Below are positions 27,904 to 37,325 of a stretch of 64,000 nucleotides of DNA, one piece after another. Position numbers and translations under genes: made by a program. The DNA is from Cytophagales bacterium (lineage in GTDB: Bacteria; Bacteroidota; Bacteroidia; Cytophagales; Cyclobacteriaceae): contig JAKSDQ010000028.1 of the NCBI GenBank assembly GCA_022360015.1, positions 17,317-81,316 on the forward strand, given 5' to 3'. Numbering within the stretch: the stretch's first letter is position 1; every line of letters starts with the position of its first letter. The notes below the pieces were generated by a model. The model made no database searches and was not told the DNA's origin. It worked only from the letters and a program-made list of their open reading frames with translations.

Positions 27904-28206
27904 TTAAAAGAATGAGCTTATATCACCAATAATTGCTTGTATGCCAAACCAAATGACCAATCCTCCGACCAAACCAATGGCCTGTCGTCCCCAATCTCTG
28001 TCATTGTGAGTGGCTTTCTGAAATATCTGGTATCCACCATAGATCCCATACCCTATCACCAGGATATTGAGCACACGGATGCCCCACTGCACAAATTTTT
28101 GTAATCCCGTTTCCGTCTGGCCTACTTGTAAAAGAATAGTGGAAAGTTCTGGCTGTTTAAACAATTGAAACATCACATCAATTGATAAAAAAGTAATTGT
28201 AAGCAT
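27904..28206 (-). CDS. traE: Conjugal transfer protein TraE (DUF4134, VirB2-like)
   Basis: The frame is open to 28,359, but ATG at 28,206 is the likelier start. It gives a 100-residue protein with a hydrophobic N-terminus, a soluble patch (QTETGLQKFVQWG), and two membrane helices around a DRDWGRQ loop, as in DUF4134/TraE. Codons above 28,206 overlap the truncated protease gene on the other strand and look non-coding in this frame. Role: pilin-like or channel component. It is the first gene of the tra block. Confidence 0.7.
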   Translation of the reverse strand: MLTITFLSIDVMFQLFKQPELSTILLQVGQTETGLQKFVQWGIRVLNILVIGYGIYGGYQIFQKATHNDRDWGRQAIGLVGGLVIWFGIQAIIGDISSFF

Positions 28207-30365
28207 ATGTAATTGGCTTATTCTCCCATGAACTCGCCCATCATCTTTTCCTGCAAAGTAAATTTTTGAGCAGTAATGAAAACGATACAGAAACCAACTA
28301 TAAATTGGAATTGGAGGCTGACGAATGGGCAGGCTACATATTAGGATACTTAGACGCAAGTGAATTTGAAGCGATCCATATGCTTGACCTTATAACAAGT
28401 GATAGTGCAAGTTTGACTCATCCTGCAAAAGAAAAGCGAAAAATTAAAATCCTTTCGGGTTGGAATCGCGGTCGTAGTAATAAGGCAAATACCAGGGTCA
28501 ATAAAAAGTATTTGATTCATCAAAACCGGTCAAAACAATATTATGATAGTTTTGACTTTCCGAATGCCAAATTGGAATTAGACACTGCGATAAAATATAA
28601 CCCTTTTAACGATGAATTGTATGCTTCCAGAGCTTCTTGCTTTAGCAATATGAACTACTTTAGCAATGCCTTGTCGGACGCCAATAGATCACTTGAAATT
28701 AACACCAATAATGTAGAAGCACTTAGAATACGAGCATGGATAAATTTGACAGGAGCCAACTTAATCCAAGCCAAACTTGACGTGGAAAAATTAATGAAAA
28801 TTGATTCATCCAAGTTCGCCTTTTTTCTACATGGGTTATTACTCTATCGTCAAAGAGACTACGAGGGTGCTTTAAGGAATTATAACCAAGTTGTACAAAT
28901 TGATAGTTCATATTACGTAGTTTACCAGTTTCGAGGGCATTTATTCGATTTCCTGGATAGAAATAATGAAGCCGAGAAAGATTATAATAAACTTATCCAA
29001 TTATTTCCATTCAGTCAGTCTTATTTATTAAAGGCAGATTTGAATTTCAAGATACACAACCTAGATACTGCCTTTAAGTATTACGATCTGGCAGTGGCAG
29101 CAGATACAAACAATTTCAAGGCTCTATATAAAAGGGGTTCTGCTCACTTACAAATCGCTCTTGTAACAAATCCTATCAATTGGGATTATTTATATAAAGC
29201 AAAAATAGATTTTGCCAAAGTCTTGCAACAAAATCCAAATGACTTGAATACACTATCCAGTTTATCAAAAGCCCTCCTACCTTCCAAGCCAGATTCCGCT
29301 ATACTAATTCTTAACAAGCTAATTAAGCTCAACCCCAATCCCTTAAATTATTACGCAAGAGGAAGTGCATACATTGTTAATGAGGAATATATAAAAGCAA
29401 TACAGGATTTTAATCAAATCATAGTGAATCATCCACGTGATTTTTTAGCGATTCATGAGAGAGGTGTGGCTAAAATGTATAATAATAATTATGAAGATGC
29501 CATATCTGATTTTTCATTAGTATTGAGCATTAACCCACATCATTACATTTCAAAGTTTGGTCTAGCTCTTTCAAATTATAAGTTAGAAAAATATGATACG
29601 GCAATTGAGTTAACCTTGGAATTAATAGATATCTCTGAGTTACTAACTATAAACCGTGTTCTTTTTGCAAAATTTAGACATTATAATAATCTAAAAGCTT
29701 TTCTCCATTATTTAATATCTGAAATTTATGATTTAAAAGGTGATTCGGTAAAACATCTTGAATTCTTAAATAAGACTATTGAATTAGAAGAAAGCTACGC
29801 TGATGCTTATTTTAAAAGAGGCGAGCATTACTATTTCATTGATCAGGATAGAAAAGCTGAAGATGATTTCTATAAATCCATATTGTACTATAACAAACTA
29901 CTTGAATCAAATTCAGATTCCTATTGCCATCAGCAGATTGCTGAAGCCCTTTGCTACGTTGAAAATTATGATGAGGCATTGATTTCGATTAATAAGGCAA
30001 TTGACCTTAGTCCTACAAATAACTATCTATTTGTAGTAAGAGCGGAGATTTTTTTCGAAAGGAAAGAATATAATAAAGCTATTTTAGATCTAAATAAAAT
30101 AATTGGAGACAATATGAGTTATCATTATTATTTAAGAGCACGTTGCAACTACTATTTGGATAATTGGGACGCTACCATTCAGGATATTAACGCAGCTTTT
30201 AAAATTGAAAATGAAGAAAATGGTGGATATTATTATTATCGTGGGCTTGCAAATAGGGAACTTGAAAATACTCAAGCCGCTTGCTTGGATTTCGCTAAGG
30301 CAAAAGAACTCGATTATTTTACAATGGAATTAGACTCTTTTATAAAGGAATACTGTAACAACTGA
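28203..30365 (+). pseudogene. 5'-truncated M48-type metalloprotease with C-terminal TPR array
   Basis: The first plausible start is TTG at 28,266 (699 codons), but the frame is open from 28,203, and this upstream stretch reads GLFSHELAHHLFLQSK, containing the zinc motif HELAH. The third-ligand segment LELEADEWAGYIL and the STHP-like SLTHPAKEKR follow, as in M48 peptidases. From residue about 90 to the end are roughly fourteen tetratricopeptide repeats (AKLELDTAIKYNP, YEGALRNYNQVVQID and so on). The N-terminal approximately 100-150 residues of an M48 domain and an ATG are missing; a TAA at 28,200 and the divergent traE start mark the break. It probably once encoded a membrane or periplasmic protease-TPR protein. 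Expression today would yield only the part after the zinc helix. Confidence 0.7.
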
Positions 30366-30852
30366 TTGCTTAAAAATATTGAATAAGATTCTGTCTGGCT
30401 ATGATTTGCTTATCGGTGATGTGCATATTGGGCTGTGAATTTATGGATAACTTTTCCAAGTCACCCACAAAACCACAGCTTAGCAATCGTAATATTTTAA
30501 GAAAATGTGAAAATCAAAAATGTAGCATATCTCTTGAACCATCACAACTAATGGTTGATCATAAAAACTCTAAGGTGTCCTTCAAAACCCTGCGCCTTAC
30601 CTTCATCACCATCGCTTCAATATTAGCCGGAGATCAATATGATTTATCCAGAAACACACGCAAGCCGATACCACACCGAAGCATTATTACGACAAATCCC
30701 TTGCGGTATTCTTGATAACCGGGCAAGACTTTTTTGATATAAACCTCTAATGAAATACCCATCTTTAACGGAAAGTTACAGGAACAAAAAATGAAGTTTC
30801 ACTCCTCGCCAAGGTCGGCAGGTAGAAAATCAAGGATAATTTGGGGTTGTTT
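30366..30852. other. Gap with decayed coding remnants
   Basis: An ORF of 104 codons at 30,401 begins like a lipoprotein (LSVMCILGCEF) but continues into improbable sequence. The minus strand over about 30,570-30,630 reads in part NIEAMVMKVRRRVLKD, which resembles a gene fragment. I see no intact gene. Confidence 0.3.
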
Positions 30853-30930
30853 TCAGGCCGGCAGGATTCGAACCTGCGGCCCCCTGCTCCCAAAGCAGGT
30901 GTACATCTACCAATCTACTCCATGGATATC
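30853..30930 (-). tRNA. tRNA-Pro(UGG)-like gene with defective 5' half
   Basis: On the minus strand a perfect anticodon arm CCTGC-TTTGGGA-GCAGG (anticodon TGG), a perfect T arm GCAGG-TTCGAAT-CCTGC and the 3' acceptor strand CGGCCTG are visible. The matching 5' acceptor strand CAGGCCG is absent; the sequence there reads TATCCATGG, and the D stem has a mismatch. It is probably a tRNA-Pro remnant, for example a 3' fragment left by integration into a tRNA gene. A working tRNA cannot be built from it as read. Confidence 0.5.
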
Positions 30931-31122
30931 CAACTAATAAAAAGTCCCATTTAAGTAGCGATAAATAAGACAAGCCTTAAAAATGGCTTGTAAATTGAAA
31001 ATGTTAGGCAAATAAAAAAGAGTTGCAATTATAACTTTTTAACTATTTGATTATCAATATTTTGCATCGCGAATCCAACCGATTGTCCACCGATTACCGG
31101 ACAGATGTAGTTAAATGTTTCA

Positions 31123-31656
31123 TTATTCTTTGCACCTACGCTGATGCGCTATCTTCGACATATCACTCTCAAATCGCCGACCACAGTTCCCACAAGTTAG
31201 CTCTTTGATGCGTTTATTTTTATATGCCCTCAATTGCTTTAGCTCTAATTCTAGCTGCGCATGCCCTGCATTGGTCATGCGTTTGGCTGCATACATTCTG
31301 CTGAATATGTATATGGAAGCCGTAAACATGGTAGAGTAAGTTACTGCAGCCAATACTTTTTCATACGCTGCATTAAGCCAGAAAGTGCGGAAGTCGTAGT
31401 AAAGCATAGATAAAACAAATAGCATCATTGTGAAAAACAAAGCTGCTTTATGATCTCCTTTCACAACAAACACAATAATGCTTAATTCAATAATGATCAC
31501 TACGGCAACGGAATGGGCCTTATTCATCCAGGCTAAATCAAAAACCTGTCTGGCGACTTGGTAATGAACATAGGCGCAATGTTCAACATTGTTTATCATA
31601 ACTAGCAAAATGACCAGCAAAATAAAATTATCTATAGATAAAATCCGTTTTAACAT
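31123..31656 (-). CDS. Membrane protein with C-terminal zinc-finger-like motif
   Basis: 177 residues. Four hydrophobic segments lie in the first 120 residues, then a charged helix (ELELKQLRAYKNKR). The tail has LTCGNCGRRF...MSKIAHQRRC, a C-x2-C...H-x4-C arrangement that could bind zinc. I do not recognise the family. It follows mobB by 10 bp on the same strand, so it is probably part of the mobilisation operon. Confidence 0.7.
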   Translation of the reverse strand: MLKRILSIDNFILLVILLVMINNVEHCAYVHYQVARQVFDLAWMNKAHSVAVVIIIELSIIVFVVKGDHKAALFFTMMLFVLSMLYYDFRTFWLNAAYEKVLAAVTYSTMFTASIYIFSRMYAAKRMTNAGHAQLELELKQLRAYKNKRIKELTCGNCGRRFESDMSKIAHQRRCKE

Positions 31657-31666
31657 GTTTACATTC

Positions 31667-32509
31667 TCAATTAATTCGTTTTCGCCTTTTCTTCTTTACA
31701 AATAACTCAAGCTCTACCAAATTTTCCTTCTCATCCAATACCAATTCGTCAAAAAGCTGAAAATTCGTACTTAGTTCCATTGTCATATTTCCATTTTTTT
31801 CTTTTTGTCTGGCTAGGTACCTTTTAACTTCCTGATCTGATCCATATTTGAAGGTTCTGTATCTTTTTAACTCGTTTATTTCCCTCTTAAAATTAAATTG
31901 CCGATCAAACCGATCGATAGCCATATATTTGAATGCCACCCTGCTGAAGCCTCCTTTTACTGGCCCCTTGACGGTGCTGCGATGATTGGTCATGGGACTC
32001 AGCTTCAATTTATTGTTTCTATCCTTTCGGCTAACTATGATATGAACATGGGTATTAAGTCCTGGCTTCTTAGTGCCCTGCTTTGCCTTACCTTCTTTAA
32101 CCCTGCGATCAGTACCTTTGTAATACCGGGTATCTACAATTTTGGTATACCAAACAATGTCATCCGGTTTAAGCTCCCTGCCCTTAAAATTCCGGTCATA
32201 ATCTTCCATTACGCCGCGAGTATAGTCTTTAATTTTTTCTTTGTGATTCCGGATATGTTTTAGCTCAGCCGGGGAAAAATTGAGGGTAATCATATAAAAC
32301 TTAGCTTCATCTTTTCGGAGCTGACCGACATTTTGATCAATATGTTGGATGACTTCTTTACTTTTGACCCTATCTTCATTAGCCGAAAAGAAAAAGGTCC
32401 TATTCGCCAATGATCCTGAAACATTTTCCTTGTTAAGGTAATTGACCAACTTTTGGCAACTACCTTTGTTATCGTCAATTTCACCACCATTTATTTTCAC
32501 ATATGGCAT
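31667..32509 (-). CDS. mobB: MobB-type relaxase (DUF5712)
   Basis: 280 residues. The N-terminus MPYVKINGGEIDDNKGSCQ and the motif NTHVHIIVSRKD are typical of Bacteroidota MobB/DUF5712 proteins; the His-x-His pair would be the metal-binding HUH element. FYMITLNFSP is the preceding strand. The C-terminus is Lys/Arg-rich. The predicted role is nicking DNA at oriT for mobilisation. Start codon and upstream stop share 32,509, indicating coupling to bfmA. Confidence 0.85.
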   Translation of the reverse strand: MPYVKINGGEIDDNKGSCQKLVNYLNKENVSGSLANRTFFFSANEDRVKSKEVIQHIDQNVGQLRKDEAKFYMITLNFSPAELKHIRNHKEKIKDYTRGVMEDYDRNFKGRELKPDDIVWYTKIVDTRYYKGTDRRVKEGKAKQGTKKPGLNTHVHIIVSRKDRNNKLKLSPMTNHRSTVKGPVKGGFSRVAFKYMAIDRFDRQFNFKREINELKRYRTFKYGSDQEVKRYLARQKEKNGNMTMELSTNFQLFDELVLDEKENLVELELFVKKKRRKRIN

Positions 32510-32931
32510 CAGGATTTTGAATTTATTTTTGCCAACTCTGTTTCTATGGTCTTATCGTCAAAACCTTTGTACTTCAAATAGATGTAATGCAGTTTCTTGT
32601 AAACCACTAGTTGATTATGGTTGAGCCTATCAACCTTTTTCATCATTTGATTTTGATCCTGGATCAAAATAGCCAGTTCCTCCAACAGAGGGCTTAGCTT
32701 TTCCTTTTCCTGGGTTTTGATGAAGCCGATTATTCGTTTATCTAATGCTTTAATGGCCGCCGATGCACTGTCATGATTTAAATCAGAGGGGTCAGCGCCG
32801 GTATGCCTAAAATAACTAACCATTTCCGAGAAAAACTTGATCATAGACTTGTTGTGTTTTGTAGCGAGTTTTCCAAAAAGTTTATGATCAGTCAAATTTA
32901 CCTGTAAGGATCTTCTTTCATTTTTTTTCAT
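32509..32931 (-). CDS. bfmA: BfmA/BtgA-family mobilisation accessory protein
   Basis: 140 residues, mainly helical. The N-terminus RRSLQVNLTDHKLFGKLATKHN looks like a ribbon-helix-helix DNA-binding region, and the C-terminal half (IQDQNQMMKKVDRLNHNQ) is coiled-coil-like. It matches the BfmA/BtgA family, which helps the relaxase bind oriT. It is the first gene of the mob operon, about 160 bp from an array of palindromes that could be its target. Confidence 0.8.
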   Translation of the reverse strand: MKKNERRSLQVNLTDHKLFGKLATKHNKSMIKFFSEMVSYFRHTGADPSDLNHDSASAAIKALDKRIIGFIKTQEKEKLSPLLEELAILIQDQNQMMKKVDRLNHNQLVVYKKLHYIYLKYKGFDDKTIETELAKINSKS

Positions 32932-33029
32932 AAGTTATGTATACATAGATGTATAGATATTAATATTGATTATCAGTCCGTTAAGCTTCGTTGTATACTA
33001 CCTGGGTACAAAGACAAACCATCAGAATG

Positions 33030-33060
33030 GGCCAAATGGCCAAATAGCGCGATTTCGCGC
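33030..33060. repeat. Two short palindromes upstream of the mob operon
   Basis: GGCC-AAAT-GGCC at 33,030-33,041 and GCGCGA-TT-TCGCGC at 33,047-33,060, the latter a perfect 6-bp-arm palindrome. They stand between bfmA and the three tandem palindromic repeats. Could be part of an oriT or a protein-binding region. Confidence 0.5.
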
Positions 33061-33092
33061 ATGTCAACGATACAAAGTACCGTTCCCGCTTG

Positions 33093-33170
33093 CTATCCTG
33101 TGGGCAGGATACAGTTAACTATCCTGTGGGCAGGATACAGTTAACTATCCTGTGGGCAGGATACAGTTAA
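33093..33170. repeat. Three perfect 26-bp tandem repeats, each with a palindrome (possible oriT or operator)
   Basis: Three identical copies at 33,093-33,118, 33,119-33,144 and 33,145-33,170. Each holds TATCCTG-TGGG-CAGGATA, a 7-bp-arm inverted repeat with a 4-nt loop, followed by CAGTTAAC. No spacer variety is present, so it is not a CRISPR. The location about 160 bp upstream of bfmA-mobB suggests iterons, an operator or the transfer origin. Confidence 0.75.
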
Positions 33171-33293
33171 CTTGTTCAGATTTTTCATTGCATAGATTGT
33201 GTTGAAAGCATCGTTGGAAATTGATGGAGGAAAATTAATGATTTTGTTTATAATTTACAATTTTGTTCTAACATTTAAGATTAATAAAAGGAC

Positions 33294-33998
33294 TCATAAG
33301 AGCCCTTCATCAACAAAACTATAATAATTGTTGCCACAGTGAATAACATGATCCAATACACCGATTTCCAACAATTTTCCGGATGCGACCAGATTCTTTG
33401 TCAATCTGATATCGGCTTCACTAGGTTTTGGGCTCTCTGAGGGGTGGTTATGAACCAGGATAATTGCTGATGAAGTATACTGCAGAGCTGCTTTGAATAT
33501 TACTTTTGGATCAGCGAAAGTTCCGGATACGCCACCTTTAGAGACATGATGTTTATGTATAACAGCATTTCGTCTATTGAGCATCAAGACCCAAAAATGT
33601 TCTACCGTTTCATCTCTTAGGATTGGGTCCATCAGTCGATACACATCAGTGGAGGAATTAATAAAATATGGTTTGTCAAGGTTTTCTTCTGACCGTCGTC
33701 TACCTAATTCTAATGCTGCGAAAATCCTGCAGGCTCTGGCCTTTCCTATTTGTTCTATTTTCATTAAATCGGAAACCGACATTTTATAAAGGGTGTTGAG
33801 ATTTCCGTTGGCATGTGTTAAAACAGTTCTGGCTAGTCCAACAGAATTCTGCATTTGTTCAGTACCAAGTATCATGGCTAATACTTCGGAGTCTGTAAGG
33901 TGGCTTTTACCGTTTTTTAATAATTTTGCCTGTGGGCAATCATTCATGATCCATAGATTTTTGGGGGATTTAGGTTGATTATAATTTTTTTCTGACAT
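33294..33998 (-). CDS. radC: RadC-family (JAB/MPN) protein
   Basis: The frame opens at 34,079 but ATG at 33,998 (MSEKNYNQ, 235 residues) fits the family better. The N-terminal part has SHLTDSEVLAMILGT and a helix-hairpin-helix-like IEQIGKARACRIFAALELGRR. The JAMM metal motif is in LVHNHPSESPKPSEAD. Despite the name, a repair role is unproven; RadC-like proteins are frequent on mobile elements, which matches this setting. Confidence 0.88.
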   Translation of the reverse strand: MSEKNYNQPKSPKNLWIMNDCPQAKLLKNGKSHLTDSEVLAMILGTEQMQNSVGLARTVLTHANGNLNTLYKMSVSDLMKIEQIGKARACRIFAALELGRRRSEENLDKPYFINSSTDVYRLMDPILRDETVEHFWVLMLNRRNAVIHKHHVSKGGVSGTFADPKVIFKAALQYTSSAIILVHNHPSESPKPSEADIRLTKNLVASGKLLEIGVLDHVIHCGNNYYSFVDEGLL

Positions 33999-34379
33999 TG
34001 TAATGTGGTTTGAATTGAACATCATTTTGCCAGTGCAGGGGAGTGTGCGAATAAAATGAGAAAAGGAAACGGAAGGCAAACCAGCGTGGGCAGTGGGTTG
34101 GCTTTCAGCCGTAGTCTTTTCGAATTTTAGTAGAACCCTCCATCTTGCAATAATGATGGGAAAGTCAAACCATCGGAAATGGTAGAAAACAATTTCTAAC
34201 CCCTATAAAATTGTGGAAATAAGAAGTTAGATGGGCAGGTAAGAAGTATTGTAATTATAGCTCAGGTCTTATCCGGAACTGAACTATCTGTAAAATTTTG
34301 ATTTAGTAATTTTGAGTATTATTCTTGTACCAATTTTTGGTTTGACCTTATAATTTTTTTAACTAATAGCGCACCAGTT
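33999..34379. other. Intergenic gap
   Basis: Divergent region between radC and the B-box protein gene. AT-rich, with no ORF, RNA or convincing promoter recognised. Confidence 0.4.
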
Positions 34380-34811
34380 ATGAAATGTTACAATCATATC
34401 AATTCTGATGCTGTAGCCACGTGCGGGGATTGTGGCAAGGGACTCTGTAAAAGTTGTGCCAATAAATTTGCCACACCAATTTGTGATACCTGTGGCTTAC
34501 AAAGAGTAAATAATGACAAAAGGAGAATTTACAACGAGTTTATCTGGATGCTTGGAGTTGTAGTAGTAAGCGTCTTTTTAATTTTCAATTTCCCTGAGTT
34601 TTGGCAAGTCACAGAGCCGCAGCTATTGGAAACAGTCGCTTTGCTATATGGCGGGGTGAGTATTGTCGGTGGCTGGTATACCCTGTCAAAATTTACATCT
34701 AAATACTTTCTTTTTTTGCCGATAATAGGTTGGATAATTTACTTCATTCTGAAGCTTTATGTTTCTGCCCTGATTGGTCATTTCGTCTTTATACGAATAC
34801 CAGACGGTTGA
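34380..34811 (+). CDS. B-box-type zinc finger membrane protein
   Basis: 143 residues. The N-terminus has CYNHINSDAVATCGDCGKGLC...C...CDTC, the Cys/His spacing of B-box zinc fingers found in many bacterial membrane proteins. Three hydrophobic segments follow (about 57-75, 85-105, 112-135). Function unknown; presumably an inner-membrane protein with a cytoplasmic zinc domain. Confidence 0.75.
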   Translation: MKCYNHINSDAVATCGDCGKGLCKSCANKFATPICDTCGLQRVNNDKRRIYNEFIWMLGVVVVSVFLIFNFPEFWQVTEPQLLETVALLYGGVSIVGGWYTLSKFTSKYFLFLPIIGWIIYFILKLYVSALIGHFVFIRIPDG

Positions 34812-35189
34812 TAGGGTTAGGGAAAGTTCAAAAGTCAGCAGTTTATTGATATTAACTTATCTGCCGTTTCATATAATGAATTTCTTAGAAACTTTCGAAA
34901 TTTTCATTTGTCACATGACAATGACTAAAGATTAATTAATAGCCTTACAGAATCTTTGAGGCAATTTTTATCGATACATTGTTCTTTACAAGGAGCAATA
35001 AAGGTTGGTGGGCCAAAAAAGACGGTGAGCAATTTGCATAAAGGAGCTATTTTGCAATTTATCCCCGAAGCTTAAAAGGTGAAGATCAATATGTTAAGTT
35101 TTTCATGATCAAAATTACTAGTATATACTTTAGTCTGTTGAAAATTAAATTACAACTACTTGACATTCAAATAGTTGTAATTATAAGTG
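34812..35189. other. Intergenic gap
   Basis: AT-rich DNA between the B-box protein gene and tRNA-Arg. Nothing beyond short chance ORFs was seen. Confidence 0.4.
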
Positions 35190-35263
35190 TGAACTCGGAG
35201 GGATTCGAACCCCCAACCTCCTGGGCCGTAACCAGGTGCACTATCCAGTTATGCTACGAGTCC
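35190..35263 (-). tRNA. tRNA-Arg(ACG)
   Basis: Complete cloverleaf on the minus strand. Acceptor GGACTCG pairs with CGAGTTC (one G-T pair). The D arm is GCAT...GTGC. The anticodon arm is CCTGG-TTACGGC-CCAGG with anticodon ACG. The T arm is GGGGG-TTCGAAT-CCCTC (one mismatch-type pair). Discriminator A; CCA is not encoded. Confidence 0.93.
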
Positions 35264-35626
35264 TATTTGCCCACTTAGCTTCAACAAATGTGAGCCATAA
35301 ATAAAGCTCCGGCTGGCTCTTTCCTCCTCATGCTCCGTAGCAAAGATGAAAGTGGCAATGCGATAGGCACTGCCCACCGAAGCCTTAGCCTAAGTGAAAA
35401 CAAATCTATACAAATATTAAGCTTTTACCCAAATTTTCACTCACGAAAATTTTAGGCCCATAGTTAACCATGAAGACTAAACCCCCACCCCACCCCCCAA
35501 ATTCACACTCAAACTCTATTCGTGGGCAAAGATTAATACACCATATAACAAGAAAAATTATATAATGCTCCTTAAATTATACTATATTTGCCCAGCTATT
35601 TGTCTGTTTGACTACTTAATCCTAAG
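35264..35626. other. Intergenic gap with promoter for downstream barrel gene
   Basis: Contains an imperfect inverted repeat (CCACTTAGCTTC near 35,271 and a CTTAGCCTAAGTG copy near 35,387), a C-rich tract at about 35,481-35,500, and the promoter element at 35,583. No gene seen. Confidence 0.4.
35583..35590 (+). promoter_or_regulatory. Bacteroidota -7 promoter element
   Basis: TATATTTG matches the Bacteroidota sigma-A -7 consensus TAnnTTTG and lies 36 bp before the start codon of the barrel protein gene. A clear -33 TTTG was not found. Confidence 0.5.
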
Positions 35627-36364
35627 ATGAGAAAAATAACTGCACTTTTGATGGCCCTTCTTCTTTCTTTTGGTGCCGTTGCGTTGGAAAATGATGATGA
35701 CAATGACAAGAAAAAGAAAAAGCAGAAGGCACGACCTGATCTGCCGGGTATTTTGCTAATAGATGTAGGGTTCAACTTCCTTCAGGATAACCCGGAGGGG
35801 ATGGATGTCGGGTTCTGGGGTTCAAAAATTGTGAATTTCTACTACTACCTGGATATTCCCATAGGAAAATCCCACTTTTCCTTTGGACCGGGCATAGGTT
35901 TTGGGTTGGAAAAGTACAGTTTTGACGACAATAATACCTTGACATTGAATAATTCAGGCAACACAGAGATTACTGAATTGGCTAATCTTCTCAATGATGA
36001 CGTAGAAATAAAAAAGAGTAAAATTGCAGCTAACTACATCGACATACCTGTGGAATTCCGGTTTCATGTCAACAAAGAAAACCATGACCAGGGATTCAGG
36101 GCTGCCATTGGTGGCAAGGTAGGTTTTCTGTTTGACGGACATACAAAAATCAAGTATGAAGAAGACGGGGATAACAAAAAAATCAAGCAAAAAGATAATT
36201 TCAATTTACAACGCTTCCGCTATGGTGTGACAGCCCGAATCGGTTTTCCGGGAATTAACCTGTTTGGCTATTACAGCCTGTCGGAGCTATTCGAAAGTGG
36301 CAGAGGGCCCGACGAAACCACCGCAACTTCCTTCAATCTAGGCATTTCCATATCAGGTTTTTAA
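35627..36364 (+). CDS. Outer-membrane beta-barrel protein (PorT-like)
   Basis: 245 residues. A signal peptide (ITALLMALLLSFGAVAL) is followed by an Asp/Lys-rich linker. Alternating hydrophobic strands then follow: SHFSFGPGIGFGLEKY, NYIDIPVEFRF, FRAAIGGKVGFLFDG and a terminal ATSFNLGISISGF that ends in Phe, as outer-membrane barrels do. It resembles PorT/OmpW-like proteins of Bacteroidota. The precise role is unknown. Confidence 0.8.
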   Translation: MRKITALLMALLLSFGAVALENDDDNDKKKKKQKARPDLPGILLIDVGFNFLQDNPEGMDVGFWGSKIVNFYYYLDIPIGKSHFSFGPGIGFGLEKYSFDDNNTLTLNNSGNTEITELANLLNDDVEIKKSKIAANYIDIPVEFRFHVNKENHDQGFRAAIGGKVGFLFDGHTKIKYEEDGDNKKIKQKDNFNLQRFRYGVTARIGFPGINLFGYYSLSELFESGRGPDETTATSFNLGISISGF

Positions 36365-36596
36365 AATCTCAGAAAACTTCGGTAGCCCACACACAAGCCG
36401 TAAACTTTCACCGCATTGGACTTAAGTTCCGGACGTTGCCACGATAAACAGGATCAATGAAGAAAAAAACTAACTTCCTAAGGCTTCACACCAACATTCC
36501 ATCGTTCTATTTTCCCAATACCGCACTACTCCGCCATTCCAACACTCCAACTTCGCAACCTCCAACCACCGTCTCAAATCCAAACCACCCAACTGC

Positions 36597-37325
36597 TCAC
36601 ACAAAAAAATAAATCGACCCAAAACTGACACCAAACCCCAGCAAAGCCCCGGCATATACCTGACTGCTGTCATGATCATTCAATTGCAGGCGTGACGACA
36701 TCACTAATCCTGACAAAATGATCAAAGCCAGAATAGGATACATCAACTGATTGTCCTGGAATTTCAGACTCACGGCCAGTATAAAGCCTAATGCGCCCAC
36801 AATTCCTGCACTATGGGCACTGATTTTCCATCTGATGGTAATAATGGTGATCAAAAAAATCGTAATGGTAATGCTCAGTAGAATCACGCTGAAAATCACA
36901 TTAAATTTCCACTGCATCAAAAACAAGTAGGAGCACAGTCCATAATAAATAGTGATAAAAACAAATGGTACCACCCTTTCTTCCTTACTTTTCATCCAGA
37001 GACTTTTGGGCGCGGGAAACTCCTCGTTATAATCTTCACTTTCATTGATGACAGCCACCGCGTCGTTATAAGAGATGTTTTTGACATATTTTAACCTAAG
37101 CACCCGGATGAAATAGACCACATAGTTAAGTCTGATTAAAGACACACTGATCAGGGGCAGCACATAGGTAAGAAAAAAAATTATGGTCAAAAGCTGCAGG
37201 AAAGCTGAATCCGGAAGGGGCTTCACAGCAAGTGGCACGAAGTACAACAATATGGCAAATACCAGGGTAGGCATCAGCAGGGGATGCAAAACAAGGGATG
37301 TAATCTTTGCTAACCTGTTAGACAC
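36597..37325 (-). CDS. Multi-spanning membrane protein, PAP2-like
   Basis: 242 residues with about six membrane segments. The stretch IRWKISAHSAGIVGALGF resembles the Ser/His segment of PAP2 phosphatases (SxHxxG), though other PAP2 motifs are weak. Its start shares position 37,325 with the end of rpoN, suggesting coupling. Conserved in Bacteroidota near rpoN as far as I recall; function not established. Confidence 0.7.
   Translation of the reverse strand: MSNRLAKITSLVLHPLLMPTLVFAILLYFVPLAVKPLPDSAFLQLLTIIFFLTYVLPLISVSLIRLNYVVYFIRVLRLKYVKNISYNDAVAVINESEDYNEEFPAPKSLWMKSKEERVVPFVFITIYYGLCSYLFLMQWKFNVIFSVILLSITITIFLITIITIRWKISAHSAGIVGALGFILAVSLKFQDNQLMYPILALIILSGLVMSSRLQLNDHDSSQVYAGALLGFGVSFGSIYFFV

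Noticed and set aside
28207..28359. Longer N-terminus of traE
   Set aside because: The extra 51 codons overlap the protease reading on the other strand and do not resemble a DUF4134 N-terminus.
30401..30715. Lipoprotein gene
   Set aside because: Only the first 15 residues look like a signal; the rest is improbable as protein and the minus strand shows a gene remnant.
33093..33170. Possible CRISPR array
   Set aside because: The three 26-bp units are directly abutting and identical, with no spacers and no cas genes nearby.
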